A DNA stretch of 64,000 nucleotides from Acidisoma sp965199065 (GCF_965199065.1 NZ_CBDAQN010000003.1:682001-746000), one strand, 5' to 3'; numbered from the stretch's first letter, positions 44,713-54,549 are shown. The notes: generated from the letters alone by a model not told the origin. Program-made: numbers and translations.

Positions 44713-45456
44713 CTATCCTTGCGCCAGAAAAGTATTCAGCTGCTGCCCGTTGCCGGATTGAGCCTTCATCAACTCCGTCTGAAGCTGGTAGGATCTGCTT
44801 GCATCGACCAGTTCGACCATCTCGCTGGTCGGGTTCACGTTGCTCGCGTTCAGGTATCCCTGGCTGACGGACCCGTTCTGCGACTGCTGGAGCGCGTTCG
44901 GATCGGCCGGCGCGAATAGCGATCCACCCAGCGAGGTCATCGCAGCAGACGGGGTCGCCACAAGGTTGATCTGGCCATAGGTCTGCGACTGCGCGCCCGG
45001 TTGAGACGCCGGCACGCCGGAGATGGTTCCATCCGAGCCGATCGAGAGACTCGACAGCTTTGGCAGGCTGATGGGACTGCCGCCGACGCTCATCACGGGG
45101 TTGCCATCGCTGTCGGCAAGAATGCCGTCCGAGGTAACCTGCACGGCGCCATTGCGCGTCAGCGCCGGCCCATTCGCGGTTTGAACCTCGAGCCAGGCGT
45201 TACCGGTCAGGCCGACGTCCATCGGGTTCCCGGTATGCGTCAGCGGTCCTGCCTTGGTGTCGGCGCCGGGCGTCAGCGCCACCACGTCCGCCCCCGCAGG
45301 CGCCGCGCCACCTGCATAGGGCGCGGCCTCCGTGAGCGCCTGCACGGCAGAGTAGCCAGGCGTCTGCAGGTTGGCGAGGTTGGAGGACAAAGCCTCCATC
45401 CGAGCGCCCACGGCCTGCAGACCGGCCATCGTCGTGTAGAAGGCGTCAATGCTCAT
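44713..45456 (-). CDS. flgF: Proximal rod protein FlgF
   Basis: A 247-residue axial protein of the rod/hook family. LSSNLANLQTPGYSAVQALT, GPLTHTGNPMDVGLTGNAWL and the C-terminal NASNVNPTSEMVELVDASRS distinguish it from FlgG, as does its order before flgG. Gap to flgE: three bases. Confidence 0.9.
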   Translation of the reverse strand: MSIDAFYTTMAGLQAVGARMEALSSNLANLQTPGYSAVQALTEAAPYAGGAAPAGADVVALTPGADTKAGPLTHTGNPMDVGLTGNAWLEVQTANGPALTRNGAVQVTSDGILADSDGNPVMSVGGSPISLPKLSSLSIGSDGTISGVPASQPGAQSQTYGQINLVATPSAAMTSLGGSLFAPADPNALQQSQNGSVSQGYLNASNVNPTSEMVELVDASRSYQLQTELMKAQSGNGQQLNTFLAQG

Positions 45457-45459
45457 GGC

Positions 45460-46872
45460 TTAGATCTGCGACAGCCTGGTGAAGTCGGTCTGCTCCGTCT
45501 GGATTGTCGTCGCGTTCGCTTCGTAGGCCTGCTGATACTGGATGAGATCGACGAGAGCGGTCGAGGTCGACACGTTCGACTGTTCAAGATTGCCGCTCAG
45601 AATTGTGCCCGCCTGCCCCGCGCCCGGCGTGTCGATGACCGGCGTGCCCGAGCTCGTGCTTTGGGCATAGAGATTGCCGGAGATCGACTGGAGACCCTCC
45701 TGATTGATGAAGTTCGCGATTGCGAGCTTACCGGCGACCGAAGTTTGGCCGTTGCTGTAATTCGCGGTCACCGCGCCGGTCGAGGCGATGGTCGTCCCTG
45801 TGTAGTTCCCGGGAGAGTAACCGTCGTTCGTCGTTCCGGCGATTGCGAAGTTCTGCGAACCGAGCGTGGAGCCGCTGAAGTCGAAGGTGAGCGTCGAGTT
45901 TGCGGTGCCGTTGCCCCAGTTGACGGTCATGGGCGCCGTATACACGCCCGCGCCCGCCGTTGTGTCGGCATTGCTGCTCGATGCCAGAGTTCCGGCCGAG
46001 TTGAACGTGAGCGTCGTCAGCAGAAGTGGCGTCGTCGTGGTGGTGACCGCCTGGCCGACCGCCGTGGGTGGGTTCGGGCTGGACACCGAAACGTCGTTGG
46101 ACGCCGATGGCGCCGACGGTGCCGCGCCCACGGTTGCGCTGACACCGACGGAGGATCCGGTCGATGTCGCAGGCAGGGCGTAGACATTCCAGGAGTTCGC
46201 CGCGGTCTGCGTGTAATAGAGATTGACCGAATTCGCGTTCCCCTGGGAATCATAGGCAACGGCGGAGGTCGCTTCGTTGAACGTGCCGGCCGCCGGACTG
46301 CCCGCGCTCGAGGCGCCTGAATTGGCCGCCGTCGAGGTTGCATAGCCAGTCGTGGTGTAAGACGGGGCCGCTGCGGCGGCGATGATCGCATCGCCGGAGT
46401 TGAGGTTGGTCACGACGCCGACGCTCGCCGAGGGCTTGGCCGCAAGGGCGCCTGTATTGACCGTGATCGGCCCGAGGCCGCCGGTGACGGTCCCCGTGCT
46501 GTTCGTCGGATAGCCCTGCACATGGTTCCCGGCCGTCGTCACCAGGTTGCCGGACGAGTTCAGCTGAAAGGCGCCGTCCCGGGTGTACTGCTGCTCGCCG
46601 TTGTTGTTGATGACGAAAAGGCCGCTGCCCTGAACCAGGGCATCGAGAGAATTACCGGTGGCGACCTGACTGCCTTGGGTGAGGTTCGAGTCTAATCCTG
46701 CAGACTGCACGCCGATCCCGGGGACGCCCGATTGGTTGGCGGCGTAGACATCCGCGAACAACTGCGACTGGCTCTTGAAACCGTCGGTGCTCGCATTAGC
46801 GAGATCGTTCGATGTCGCGTTAAGTCCAGTCTGTGCGGCGGTCAGACCCGCAGCTGCCGTGTTAATGCTCAT
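45460..46872 (-). CDS. flgE: Flagellar hook protein FlgE
   Basis: A 470-residue hook subunit. The N-terminus (TAAQTGLNATSNDLANASTD) and C-terminus (LVDLIQYQQAYEANATTIQT) are the axial helices. SLDALVQGSGLFVINN and YTRDGAFQLNSSGNLVTTAG form the conserved D0-D1 region. The middle is a Thr/Ala/Ser-rich variable domain. FlgD overlaps its start by four bases. Confidence 0.93.
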   Translation of the reverse strand: MSINTAAAGLTAAQTGLNATSNDLANASTDGFKSQSQLFADVYAANQSGVPGIGVQSAGLDSNLTQGSQVATGNSLDALVQGSGLFVINNNGEQQYTRDGAFQLNSSGNLVTTAGNHVQGYPTNSTGTVTGGLGPITVNTGALAAKPSASVGVVTNLNSGDAIIAAAAAPSYTTTGYATSTAANSGASSAGSPAAGTFNEATSAVAYDSQGNANSVNLYYTQTAANSWNVYALPATSTGSSVGVSATVGAAPSAPSASNDVSVSSPNPPTAVGQAVTTTTTPLLLTTLTFNSAGTLASSSNADTTAGAGVYTAPMTVNWGNGTANSTLTFDFSGSTLGSQNFAIAGTTNDGYSPGNYTGTTIASTGAVTANYSNGQTSVAGKLAIANFINQEGLQSISGNLYAQSTSSGTPVIDTPGAGQAGTILSGNLEQSNVSTSTALVDLIQYQQAYEANATTIQTEQTDFTRLSQI

Positions 46873-47576
46873 GACGTGGTGCCTCCAAGAACCGATTGAA
46901 TGGATGAGACGGGGACGGCGGTCGATGTGCCTTGCACGCTGAAGGTCTGCGTGCCGTCCGACACATTGACGCCGTCGACGGTGTAGACGGTGGAAGGCGT
47001 CACCGAGACTGCGGCACCGGAGGTGCCGTTCGCAGTGACCTGATAGGTGTAATGTGTGCCGGCTGTGCCGTTGCCCCAGGTAAAGCTGTTCTGGCCGGCA
47101 GCCAGAGGACCGAGTTGCTTCGTGCCGGCGACGATGCCCGACGGCGACAGAATGGTGACCGTCGCGTTCTGGGCGGCGCTGGCGAGGCTGAAGGCGCCGG
47201 TCGCCACCCCCGCGCTATTCGGGATCAGGTCGTTGCCCGCGACCGTCACCTGTTTCCCGACCAAAGACGAAGCCTGCGCGAGCTGGGACGCTGCGCCGCC
47301 GGTCTCGATGCCGCTCACCGTGGTGTTGAGCTGATTGATCCCGTTGACCGTGGAGATCTGAGCAAATTCGGAGGCAAGCTGCGTCGGATCGGCTGGGTTT
47401 GTCGGCGACTGATATTTCAGCTGAGCTGTCAGAAGCTGGATGAAGTCGGTCTGCGTCAGCGCCGCCGCGGATCCCGCGCTACCCGTGGTCCCGGAGGTCG
47501 TGGCGCCGGTGCCCGCCGTCGTCGAGGCTGCGGCCGATACGGAGGCGGTTGAAGCTGGAACGGCAAGGTTGGTCAT
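46869..47576 (-). CDS. flgD: Hook-capping scaffold protein FlgD
   Basis: A 235-residue protein. LTQTDFIQLLTAQLKYQSPT and NPADPTQLASEFAQISTVNG are the FlgD N-terminal signatures. The remainder is a beta-rich domain with low-complexity segments. FlgD caps the growing hook and leaves when it is complete. The stop overlaps flgE; the start overlaps the flgC stop by one base. Confidence 0.92.
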   Translation of the reverse strand: MTNLAVPASTASVSAAASTTAGTGATTSGTTGSAGSAAALTQTDFIQLLTAQLKYQSPTNPADPTQLASEFAQISTVNGINQLNTTVSGIETGGAASQLAQASSLVGKQVTVAGNDLIPNSAGVATGAFSLASAAQNATVTILSPSGIVAGTKQLGPLAAGQNSFTWGNGTAGTHYTYQVTANGTSGAAVSVTPSTVYTVDGVNVSDGTQTFSVQGTSTAVPVSSIQSVLGGTTS

Positions 47577-48049
47577 CAGGAAACCTCGAAGCTTGAGAGC
47601 ATCTGTTGATCGACGCGTCCTGCCTGCTGCAGAACCGCAACGGCCGCTCCGTAGCTGTTGGATGCGTCGATCAGATCGACCATCTGCCCCACTTGCGAAA
47701 CATTGGAGCCGGTGACGTAGCCAGTGGCGTCGGCGTAAGGGCTGCCGGGATTGTAATTTTTGGCGGGCGTTGCATTGCTCAGGACCGTCCCGACGACGCG
47801 AACGCCGAGATCCGGCGCGGCGGACGCCGCATCGGGGCTGGAGCTGTCTGTCGCGATCTGGCCGCTATCCGCGTCCTCTCCATTGGGACCATCCAATGGC
47901 GTCGGCTGAAACACCACTTCATGCGCTCGATAAGGGGTGCCACCGGGAGGCGTGACGGAATCGGCATTGGCGAGATTGGAGGCGATGACGCCCATCCGCG
48001 TGTTCTGCGCGTCGAGTGCACTGCCAACGATCGAAAATATATCGGCCAT
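47576..48049 (-). CDS. flgC: Proximal rod protein FlgC
   Basis: A 157-residue rod protein. GSALDAQNTRMGVIASNLAN and the C-terminal YVTGSNVSQVGQMVDLIDAS (pattern S-N-V-x(5)-M-V-D-x-I) are diagnostic. It starts one base after flgB. Confidence 0.93.
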   Translation of the reverse strand: MADIFSIVGSALDAQNTRMGVIASNLANADSVTPPGGTPYRAHEVVFQPTPLDGPNGEDADSGQIATDSSSPDAASAAPDLGVRVVGTVLSNATPAKNYNPGSPYADATGYVTGSNVSQVGQMVDLIDASNSYGAAVAVLQQAGRVDQQMLSSFEVS

Positions 48050-48050
48050 G

Positions 48051-48413
48051 TCAGCTCCCGCTCGGGTTCGGCCGCAAGGCTGTTACCAGATCCGCTGTCG
48101 ACTGGTGCAGAAAGGTCGTGGCTCCGATCATGCGTTCACCATTCTCCGCCGCTTCCAGCCGTTCATTGTCAGGCGCGACATCGTTGCCGTCCAATGCCAC
48201 CGTATCGTCGGCCCGATAACCGGGCGCCGCCGCCGCTATGGCATCCGCGTCCGGAGATGACGCCAGCTCGGCACTCATCGCCATATCGAACGGTATGTCC
48301 TGCGCCTTGAAGCCCGGCGTATCCGAATTCGCGATGTTGTTCGCGATCAGTGCCGCCCGCTGCTGCGCCACATCAAGAACCGAGCCATAGAAATTAAGAA
48401 ATCCCACCTGCAT
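48051..48413 (-). CDS. flgB: Proximal rod protein FlgB
   Basis: A 120-residue rod protein; the family is usually 130-140. LDVAQQRAALIANNIANSDT and PGFKAQDIPFDMAM are FlgB signatures and the C-terminal helix is short. First gene of the leftward operon, with an AGGGCGAGA ribosome site in front of the ATG. Confidence 0.9.
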   Translation of the reverse strand: MQVGFLNFYGSVLDVAQQRAALIANNIANSDTPGFKAQDIPFDMAMSAELASSPDADAIAAAAPGYRADDTVALDGNDVAPDNERLEAAENGERMIGATTFLHQSTADLVTALRPNPSGS

Positions 48414-48763
48414 TCTCGCCCTGCCCCCGCTTCAGATCCATCAAACCCGTTCGTCCAGCCAAACTCATTGAAGCTGCTAGTAACAGTGGTGTGCTTTATA
48501 AAACACTAATTGTCATTCATCATCATTGTGGACAGGTGAAGTCCCCAATCATCGCAACTGATTTGTGATGAAGTTTCATTCAAAACGTTTTGTTAATCTT
48601 TGCCGGGCTATGGGGAGATGGCCGGCGCGATCGGCATCTTGAGCAAATTAGAACGGTTCATGTCGCGTTAGGTACACCAGCGTACACAGCCAAGATCACG
48701 GCATTCGCAGCGAGCGCGGCCGGGATCTGTTCCTTCTACTCACATCGTTATGGGTGATCCTAC
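48414..48763. promoter_or_regulatory. Divergent flagellar control region
   Basis: About 350 bases between flgB and fliE that must carry promoters for both flagellar operons. It is AT-rich relative to the window. A perfect 12-base palindrome CAAAACGTTTTG lies at 48581-48592. An imperfect inverted repeat GTGCTTTATAAAACAC lies near 48490. Neither a clear sigma-54 (GG-N10-GC) nor a FliA-type (TAAA-N15-GCCGATAA) element could be picked with confidence. The palindrome may be a site for a master regulator, by inference. Confidence 0.5.
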
Positions 48764-49066
48764 ATGGCGGTCAGTGCATTAACGTCTGTCCAGTCCCTCT
48801 TCCCCGATACCGCGGGGGCCTCGGCTGCGTCCTCGCCCGGCTCCGGTAACTTCCTCAGCCTCATAGATACGGCGTTGCGCGGCGTCAGTGATACGCAAAG
48901 CGCGGCGTCGGCGGCTGAATCGGGCTACACCGTCGGCGCCCCGGGTGCGACGCTCGGCCATGCGCTGGTTACCAGCGACCGGGCCGAGGTTGCCTGGAAC
49001 GCCACGGTTGCGGTCCGCAATGAGGTCGTTGCTGCTTACCAATCAGTCATGAGCATGCAGTTCTGA
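48764..49066 (+). CDS. fliE: Flagellar MS-ring-rod adaptor FliE
   Basis: A 100-residue protein. The C-terminal WNATVAVRNEVVAAYQSVMS with final MQF matches the FliE signature (NKLVxAYQEIMxMxI). The N-terminal half is Ala/Ser-rich. It links the MS ring to the rod. First gene of the rightward operon; its stop overlaps the fliF start by one base. Confidence 0.85.
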   Translation: MAVSALTSVQSLFPDTAGASAASSPGSGNFLSLIDTALRGVSDTQSAASAAESGYTVGAPGATLGHALVTSDRAEVAWNATVAVRNEVVAAYQSVMSMQF

Positions 49067-50625
49067 TGCCTGACTGGCAGAAATATTTGAGCGCAGGGCG
49101 TGGGCAGCTTGCCCGCGTTCCGACAGTGGGGTGGGCTGCCGCCGGGGTCATCGGTCTTTCCCTCGGCGTCGCGCTTTATCTGGAGACGGGGGCTCCGCCT
49201 TATGTCGCGCTCGAAGAAGGTTTGTCGCCGGCGGATGGTGGGGCCGTCATCGCCCAGCTACAGAAGCTGGGCATTCCCTATCAGCTTCAGGCGGCCGGCG
49301 ATGTAATCCTTGTGCCGCAGTCGCAGTTGGCCGCTGCGCGGTTGCAGCTCGGCGCGGCGCAAGTTCCCGGCACGACCGCTACGAATGGCTGGGACAAGGT
49401 AGAAAACGCGCCGATGACGGCGTCGGACCTCGCACAGACGACAATGGCGGATCAGGCGCTAGAGGCGTCTCTCGAGCAATCCATCGATAGTCTCTCCGGG
49501 ATCAGTTCGGCGCAGGTATTTCTGGCCATGCCGCAGGATACACCGTTTCTCGCTGATCAGCCGAAGTCGACCGCTTCGGTCATCATAGCGGCCAAGGACG
49601 TCGATGCGATGTCTGACGGCCCTGCAATTGCAAGCCTTGTCGCCGGCGCGGTGCCGGGACTGCAGACGCCGCAAGTGACGGTCACGACCACATCCGGAAC
49701 GAAGGTCTTCCCTACCGGGAGCCAGCTGACGATCGGTTCTCAGTTCGCCGAGATCAGCACGATCGAGAATCTCGCCGTTGCGCGGGTGACAACTTTGCTG
49801 CTCCCGCTCGTCGGAATGGGGCATTTTCGTGTCGGTGCCTCCGCCGATCTCGATTTCACGCATGAGCAGGTCCACCAGATCAGCTACGGCCCTAATCAGA
49901 TCATCTCGCATCAGGACCGCAGCCAGAGCACGCAGACGGGCACTCAGTCCTCGGCCATGGGCATACCGGGCGCGCTCTCGAACGAGCCGCCGGCCGCGAC
50001 CACGGCGGCGGTGCCGCCCGCTCCGGCGCCGGGTACGACCGGCGCGGGAGCTGGCGGCACAGGCGCCGCACCGGCACCGTCCGCCACACCGGCGCAACCA
50101 CAGCCGCAGCGCAGCAGCAGCAACGCCAGCCAGACGTATCTCACCGACCAGAGCGACCGCGACATGACCATGCCTGATTGGTCGGTCAAAGCGATTGCCA
50201 TCTCGGCGGTTTTGGACAAAGCGGCTTTGCGCGGCATGACGATCGACCAGGTGAAGGCCGCCATCGCCGGCGCGTTTTCCTACCCGCATGTCACCGTTAC
50301 CGTTCTCGCCGCACCCTTCGCTCAACCGCCGGGCCTGGGGCAGACTTTGATTCAACAGGCGCTGGGTCCGCTTTCCCATGCGATCCTCGAAGTTCTGGCG
50401 GCCATTGCCCTGCTCTTTGGAGCCGCCCTGCCTATGGGCCGGCGCATCAGCACGATGGCAATCCCCCGCCGGGTCATCGCTGTTCCCGCGCCGCGGCCGG
50501 CTGCGGTCAACCTCACGGCTGAGCTGCCGCCGCCGCTAGAATTTCATTCCCTGCGTGAGCAGGCAGCAAAGAATATTCCTGGTGTAGCAAGGCTTTTGCA
50601 GAGTTGGGTGGACGAACTTGAGTGA
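49066..50625 (+). CDS. fliF: Flagellar MS-ring protein FliF
   Basis: A 519-residue protein with two membrane helices: residues about 22-37 (VIGLSLGVALYLETG) and near the C-terminus (ILEVLAAIALLFGAALPM). The periplasmic part has YVALEEGLSPADGGAVIAQL and YQLQAAGDVILVPQSQLA, with VENAPMTASDL. A Pro/Ala-rich insert lies around residues 300-350. The C-terminal EFHSLREQAAKNIPGVARLL segment is where FliG binds. Overlaps fliG by eight bases. Confidence 0.95.
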   Translation: MPDWQKYLSAGRGQLARVPTVGWAAAGVIGLSLGVALYLETGAPPYVALEEGLSPADGGAVIAQLQKLGIPYQLQAAGDVILVPQSQLAAARLQLGAAQVPGTTATNGWDKVENAPMTASDLAQTTMADQALEASLEQSIDSLSGISSAQVFLAMPQDTPFLADQPKSTASVIIAAKDVDAMSDGPAIASLVAGAVPGLQTPQVTVTTTSGTKVFPTGSQLTIGSQFAEISTIENLAVARVTTLLLPLVGMGHFRVGASADLDFTHEQVHQISYGPNQIISHQDRSQSTQTGTQSSAMGIPGALSNEPPAATTAAVPPAPAPGTTGAGAGGTGAAPAPSATPAQPQPQRSSSNASQTYLTDQSDRDMTMPDWSVKAIAISAVLDKAALRGMTIDQVKAAIAGAFSYPHVTVTVLAAPFAQPPGLGQTLIQQALGPLSHAILEVLAAIALLFGAALPMGRRISTMAIPRRVIAVPAPRPAAVNLTAELPPPLEFHSLREQAAKNIPGVARLLQSWVDELE

Positions 50626-51631
50626 TCGCAACATGACACCCGCCGAAAGACCGCTGAGTGGCGCAGAGCGCGCTGCCCTCGTTCTGCGTGAGTTGGGCGA
50701 GGGGCTCGCAATCGACATTCTGCGCCAGATGGATGAGCAGGCGATCACCAAGATTTCTGTAGCAATGACGACGCTGCCCAAGCTTTCTTACGACCTACGG
50801 CAGGATGTCATTACCAGCTTCGCCAAGGATTTCGGCGTATCCGACATCGGCGAAGACGGGATGAAATTCATCACGCAGGTGCTCACATCCGCCCTCGGTG
50901 AGACGCAGGCACGCCTTATCATCGATGCGCTGAGCAAGACGGACCGGCAGTCGCCCTTTCATAAGATCGACCCGCAAACGTTGGCGATCCAGATGTCGAC
51001 GGAGCGGCCGCAGACGATTGCCCTGTTGCTTGCGCATGTTCCGCACGAGACCGGAGCGTCGATGCTCTCGTACCTTCCGGAGCCGCTGGCGGCGAGTGCC
51101 CTGTATCGGTTCACCCTGCTCGACGCGGTGTCACCTGGTGCGGTGAAGGAGCTACGCGAGATGATCGGCGAAATCATGGCCAGCAATGCAGGCGGTGGAC
51201 GGCAGCTCGCCAACCTCGGTGGCGCGCGTCACGCGGCCGACATTCTCAATCTCCTTCAGACCGGCCTTTCGGACCGGATGCTGAGCGCGATCGAGGAGCG
51301 CGACAACGAGACCGCCGACAAAATCCGCGAAAACCTCTTTACCTTCATTGATCTCAGCAAGCTCAGCGACCGGTCCATTCAGGTGCTGTTGCGCGAAGTT
51401 CCGAGCGACCGGCTCATCGCCGCACTTCGTCTCGTGGACGAGACGGTCCGCACGAAATTCTTCACCAACATGTCCAGCCGCACGGTGGATCTGATGAAGG
51501 AGGAGCTGACCAACGGGCCGCCCTTGCGAAGGTCGGAGGCGCTGGCGGCTCAGAACGAGGTTGTCGCAGCCGCACTCCGCCTTGCGGGGGAAGGTCGTAT
51601 TGTTATCAACTCGACTGAAGAGCTTATCTGA
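50618..51631 (+). CDS. fliG: Flagellar motor switch protein FliG
   Basis: A 337-residue cytoplasmic rotor protein. LSGAERAALVLRELGEGLAI begins the N domain, TERPQTIALLLAHVPHETGA the middle domain, and IQVLLREVPSDRLIAALRLV is in the C-domain region whose charged residues contact MotA. The TTG at 50618 overlaps fliF; an ATG at 50633 would remove five residues. The stop overlaps the fliK start (TGATG). FliG carries torque from the stator. Confidence 0.94.
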   Translation: MSDRNMTPAERPLSGAERAALVLRELGEGLAIDILRQMDEQAITKISVAMTTLPKLSYDLRQDVITSFAKDFGVSDIGEDGMKFITQVLTSALGETQARLIIDALSKTDRQSPFHKIDPQTLAIQMSTERPQTIALLLAHVPHETGASMLSYLPEPLAASALYRFTLLDAVSPGAVKELREMIGEIMASNAGGGRQLANLGGARHAADILNLLQTGLSDRMLSAIEERDNETADKIRENLFTFIDLSKLSDRSIQVLLREVPSDRLIAALRLVDETVRTKFFTNMSSRTVDLMKEELTNGPPLRRSEALAAQNEVVAAALRLAGEGRIVINSTEELI

Positions 51632-54516
51632 TGGACCCGCTTCTCAGACAGGGCTCCACGACTGCCGCCGGCCACGTCACCGCGCACGCCCATCGTTTGC
51701 CTACGACTGCAAGTGCGGAATGGGCGGAGGCAATGTCCGGCGCAGAGGCGCCACAGGGACAGCGGACAGGCAATCCGGCGCCGACGGCGCAGTCTATCCC
51801 GATCGTCGGGCGGGAACACGCAAGCATCGCGTCCGGCGACGAAGCTCCGGTTGCCGATGCCGGCACCGGGGCCGCGGCGGAGGTCTCAGGGACGATAGCC
51901 GCTACCGTCGACGCCGGCTCCGGAAACGCCGACATCCAAACCCCGGCCGAGGCGGATGACGCTACAAGCCCACTCATTTTGCCGTCACAGCAGCCGATGT
52001 CCGGCGTCGCCGCGAAAGATGCCTCCTCAGCATCCAGCCGCGGAGCGACAGGCGCCTTCCAAAGCGGGAAGATCGCGCTACCGGCTGCAGACCTGTCTCC
52101 AAAAGACGATGCCGCGCCACGGACGGCCTTGGTGCCTCAGACTGCGTTGCCCGCAAGATCGGACGCGGACCAGGCGCCTGGGCCCCTCGGCCGCAGCCAT
52201 ACGGCCAACCGGCAGTCGGCTGCCAAGGACGCCGTGCCTTCGGCGAAAACCGGCGCCACCGGCCGCAAGACCATGACCGCACGCATGCAGCAAGCCAGTG
52301 CCGCCGGCACCCCGGCACCTCAGCCAGCAGCCGCGGCCATGGTGGTGCCTGCAGTTCAACCGCAGCACGCGCCTCTGGAGCAACCAGCCGCCTCACCAAC
52401 CGTAACGGTCCTGGCGGCCATCTCGGCGCCCGCTGGGCTCCTGACGCAGTCAATCGCGGGCTCATCGGCAACGGGGGGCAACGGCGGGACAATGACGACA
52501 CCGCCTGCCGATAATGCCGGCGCATCCCCGTTTCCGGCGGCCACGTCATCGACCGGCGGAGACCACCCGCCACAGAGCGCGCCCACAGTGATGTCCGGCT
52601 CCGGCGACGCGATGACCGCTACGGTTAGCGCCGCCGCGCCGACGCTAACCGACACCGCGGCGGACCTGTCATCGACCGCTGCGACCAGCCCGGCGCCGGC
52701 AACAACGTCCGGCGTCAGCAGCGCGCCAACCGCTCCCGCCAGTGCCGCCGCACGCCCTCCGACGCTCGGCGCGGCGAGACGAGGCAACCTGGCCGCCATT
52801 GAGCCACAGCCCCGTGTGGTTGGGGGCGGCCATCCTGTCGCCACCACGCAGGCTGCGCGGCCTTTCGAAGCCTGGGCCGAAAGTCGCGGCTCAGCCTCCT
52901 TCGGCACGCCGTCTCAATCCCCGTCGCCGGCGGCGGGGATGGACCGCCCGCTTGGGCTTGTTCAGTCCGTTTCGACCTTGGAACCGCACAAGCGCGCGCT
53001 TCCAACCGCGGAGCAACCGGGGCCCTCAGCCGAGCCGCCAGCGATCGCCTCTGCGCCCTCACCTCCCGGTACGGCGCCGCCTGCCAGATCAGCCGGAGTA
53101 TCGCCGTCCGTTGCCGCAGCCGATGTCACGTCGTCTCAGGCGCCAGCGACCGGACAGGCGGGGGCACGCGCTGGTGCCGATCGTGACGACAGAAGCACGG
53201 CTCAGGCACCAACCGAGAACTCATTCGCCACTGTCGTCGCCCCTCTGCCATCGACGGCGCCGACAAGTCGTCCAGGCACGATAACGGCGCCGGCCCTGCA
53301 GCCCGACGATGCGACGGTCCATGCGGCTGCGCCTTCCACAAGTCCAGCACCGGAACACATCATTAAGGCAAGCGCCGCTCCATTGCCCGAACATGCGCCT
53401 GGGAATGCGGCCGGCCATCCCACTCCCGCGAACACCACGGACGCCCCACCGGCGCTGGGAAACGGTTCCCCGGCTTTGATCCCGGCTAACGGAGCGCAGG
53501 CCGAGACGGGCGGCGCGAGCAGCCAACAAGCCATCGCCACCCTAGCCGTCGCGGTAGACGCAGGGACAATCATCGCAGCTGTTTCCGCACCTTTTGCAGA
53601 TGCGTCCACGCCACCTGCCAGCGCAGGAACTTTCAGACCAGGGCCTCAGGGCACATGGCCTCAGGGCACGGGGCCTCAGGGCATGGGGCCTCAGGGAACG
53701 GGGCCGCAGAGCGCCGTGCCTCTGAGCATAGAGACGACAGGCGTAACGGCGTCCTCCGGAGCCGCCAAAACCGTCGCGAGCGGGAGCGCAGCCGCGCCGA
53801 CAAAAGGCCTGGCCGATCCGCCGCGGACGCCGGCTGCGACGGCGTCACCACCGCTTCCTGGTGCGACCAGTTCACTCACCTCCACTCCGGTGGTGAGCAA
53901 AGCCGCTCTAGCCGGAACAGTGACGCCAGGCAGTGCTTCTTCTACCAGCGCGCCCGCTGTTACGGGCGTTGTGGTCGCGGCCACGCTCCCGCCCGCGATC
54001 GGCGCGACCGCCGGCGCCCTGGCAAGCGGGGCCGCGACCTCGGCCGGCGGCGGCCCAATCATGTCTGCAGCCACGACGGCCACTCCCCATGCCTCCGTGC
54101 CCGCGACACCGGACGCGATGGCCGCCTCAATCATCGCCATGTGCCGTAGCGGCCAGTCGAGCCTCGTGCTTCGCCTTGACCCTCCCGGCCTGGGCACCGT
54201 TTCGGTCCACCTGGCGCTCGGCGGCAACTCGAACGTCAACGTGCTGTTCGTCCCGGCGATCGCGCAGACCGCGCATCTTTTGCAGAGCGGGCTCGGAGAC
54301 CTGCGTCAGGCAATGGCCACGTCCGGCCTGACCCTCGGCCAGGTCCAGATTGGCGGCGGCGCCAGTGGAGGCGCCGGCGGCGGGGCGAGCGGCGGCAATC
54401 CGCAGCCCCAGCCCGGCACCACCAGCCGGGTCACGGCGGCCGCACCGGCCGAACTAGCGCTGGCCGACCCCACGCTCGCCGAAACAGCAATCCGGGGGGC
54501 ACGCGCCGTTGCCTGA
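51631..54516 (+). CDS. fliK: Flagellar hook-length control protein FliK, unusually long
   Basis: A 961-residue protein against about 400 in E. coli. The C-terminal Flg_hook domain is recognisable around residues 830-910: SSLVLRLDPPGLGTVSVHLA, then HLLQSGLGDLRQAMATSGLT and LGQVQIGGGAS. The first 800 residues are Ala/Pro/Thr/Ser-rich and probably unstructured, the molecular ruler part. A five-residue (GPQGT-type) repeat occurs near residue 670. In ruler models hook length scales with FliK length, so a long hook is possible; this is inference. Start overlaps the fliG stop. Confidence 0.85.
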   Translation: MDPLLRQGSTTAAGHVTAHAHRLPTTASAEWAEAMSGAEAPQGQRTGNPAPTAQSIPIVGREHASIASGDEAPVADAGTGAAAEVSGTIAATVDAGSGNADIQTPAEADDATSPLILPSQQPMSGVAAKDASSASSRGATGAFQSGKIALPAADLSPKDDAAPRTALVPQTALPARSDADQAPGPLGRSHTANRQSAAKDAVPSAKTGATGRKTMTARMQQASAAGTPAPQPAAAAMVVPAVQPQHAPLEQPAASPTVTVLAAISAPAGLLTQSIAGSSATGGNGGTMTTPPADNAGASPFPAATSSTGGDHPPQSAPTVMSGSGDAMTATVSAAAPTLTDTAADLSSTAATSPAPATTSGVSSAPTAPASAAARPPTLGAARRGNLAAIEPQPRVVGGGHPVATTQAARPFEAWAESRGSASFGTPSQSPSPAAGMDRPLGLVQSVSTLEPHKRALPTAEQPGPSAEPPAIASAPSPPGTAPPARSAGVSPSVAAADVTSSQAPATGQAGARAGADRDDRSTAQAPTENSFATVVAPLPSTAPTSRPGTITAPALQPDDATVHAAAPSTSPAPEHIIKASAAPLPEHAPGNAAGHPTPANTTDAPPALGNGSPALIPANGAQAETGGASSQQAIATLAVAVDAGTIIAAVSAPFADASTPPASAGTFRPGPQGTWPQGTGPQGMGPQGTGPQSAVPLSIETTGVTASSGAAKTVASGSAAAPTKGLADPPRTPAATASPPLPGATSSLTSTPVVSKAALAGTVTPGSASSTSAPAVTGVVVAATLPPAIGATAGALASGAATSAGGGPIMSAATTATPHASVPATPDAMAASIIAMCRSGQSSLVLRLDPPGLGTVSVHLALGGNSNVNVLFVPAIAQTAHLLQSGLGDLRQAMATSGLTLGQVQIGGGASGGAGGGASGGNPQPQPGTTSRVTAAAPAELALADPTLAETAIRGARAVA
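53641..53715. repeat. Five-copy 15-bp tandem repeat inside fliK
   Basis: Consecutive 15-base units with core GGCCTCAGGG encode GPQGT, WPQGT, GPQGM, GPQGT and GPQSA. The unit keeps the frame, so unit gain or loss changes the length of FliK in steps of five residues. Confidence 0.9.
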
Positions 54517-54549
54517 CCCATGCTGCCATTCCACGAAAGGACGCCTTGA

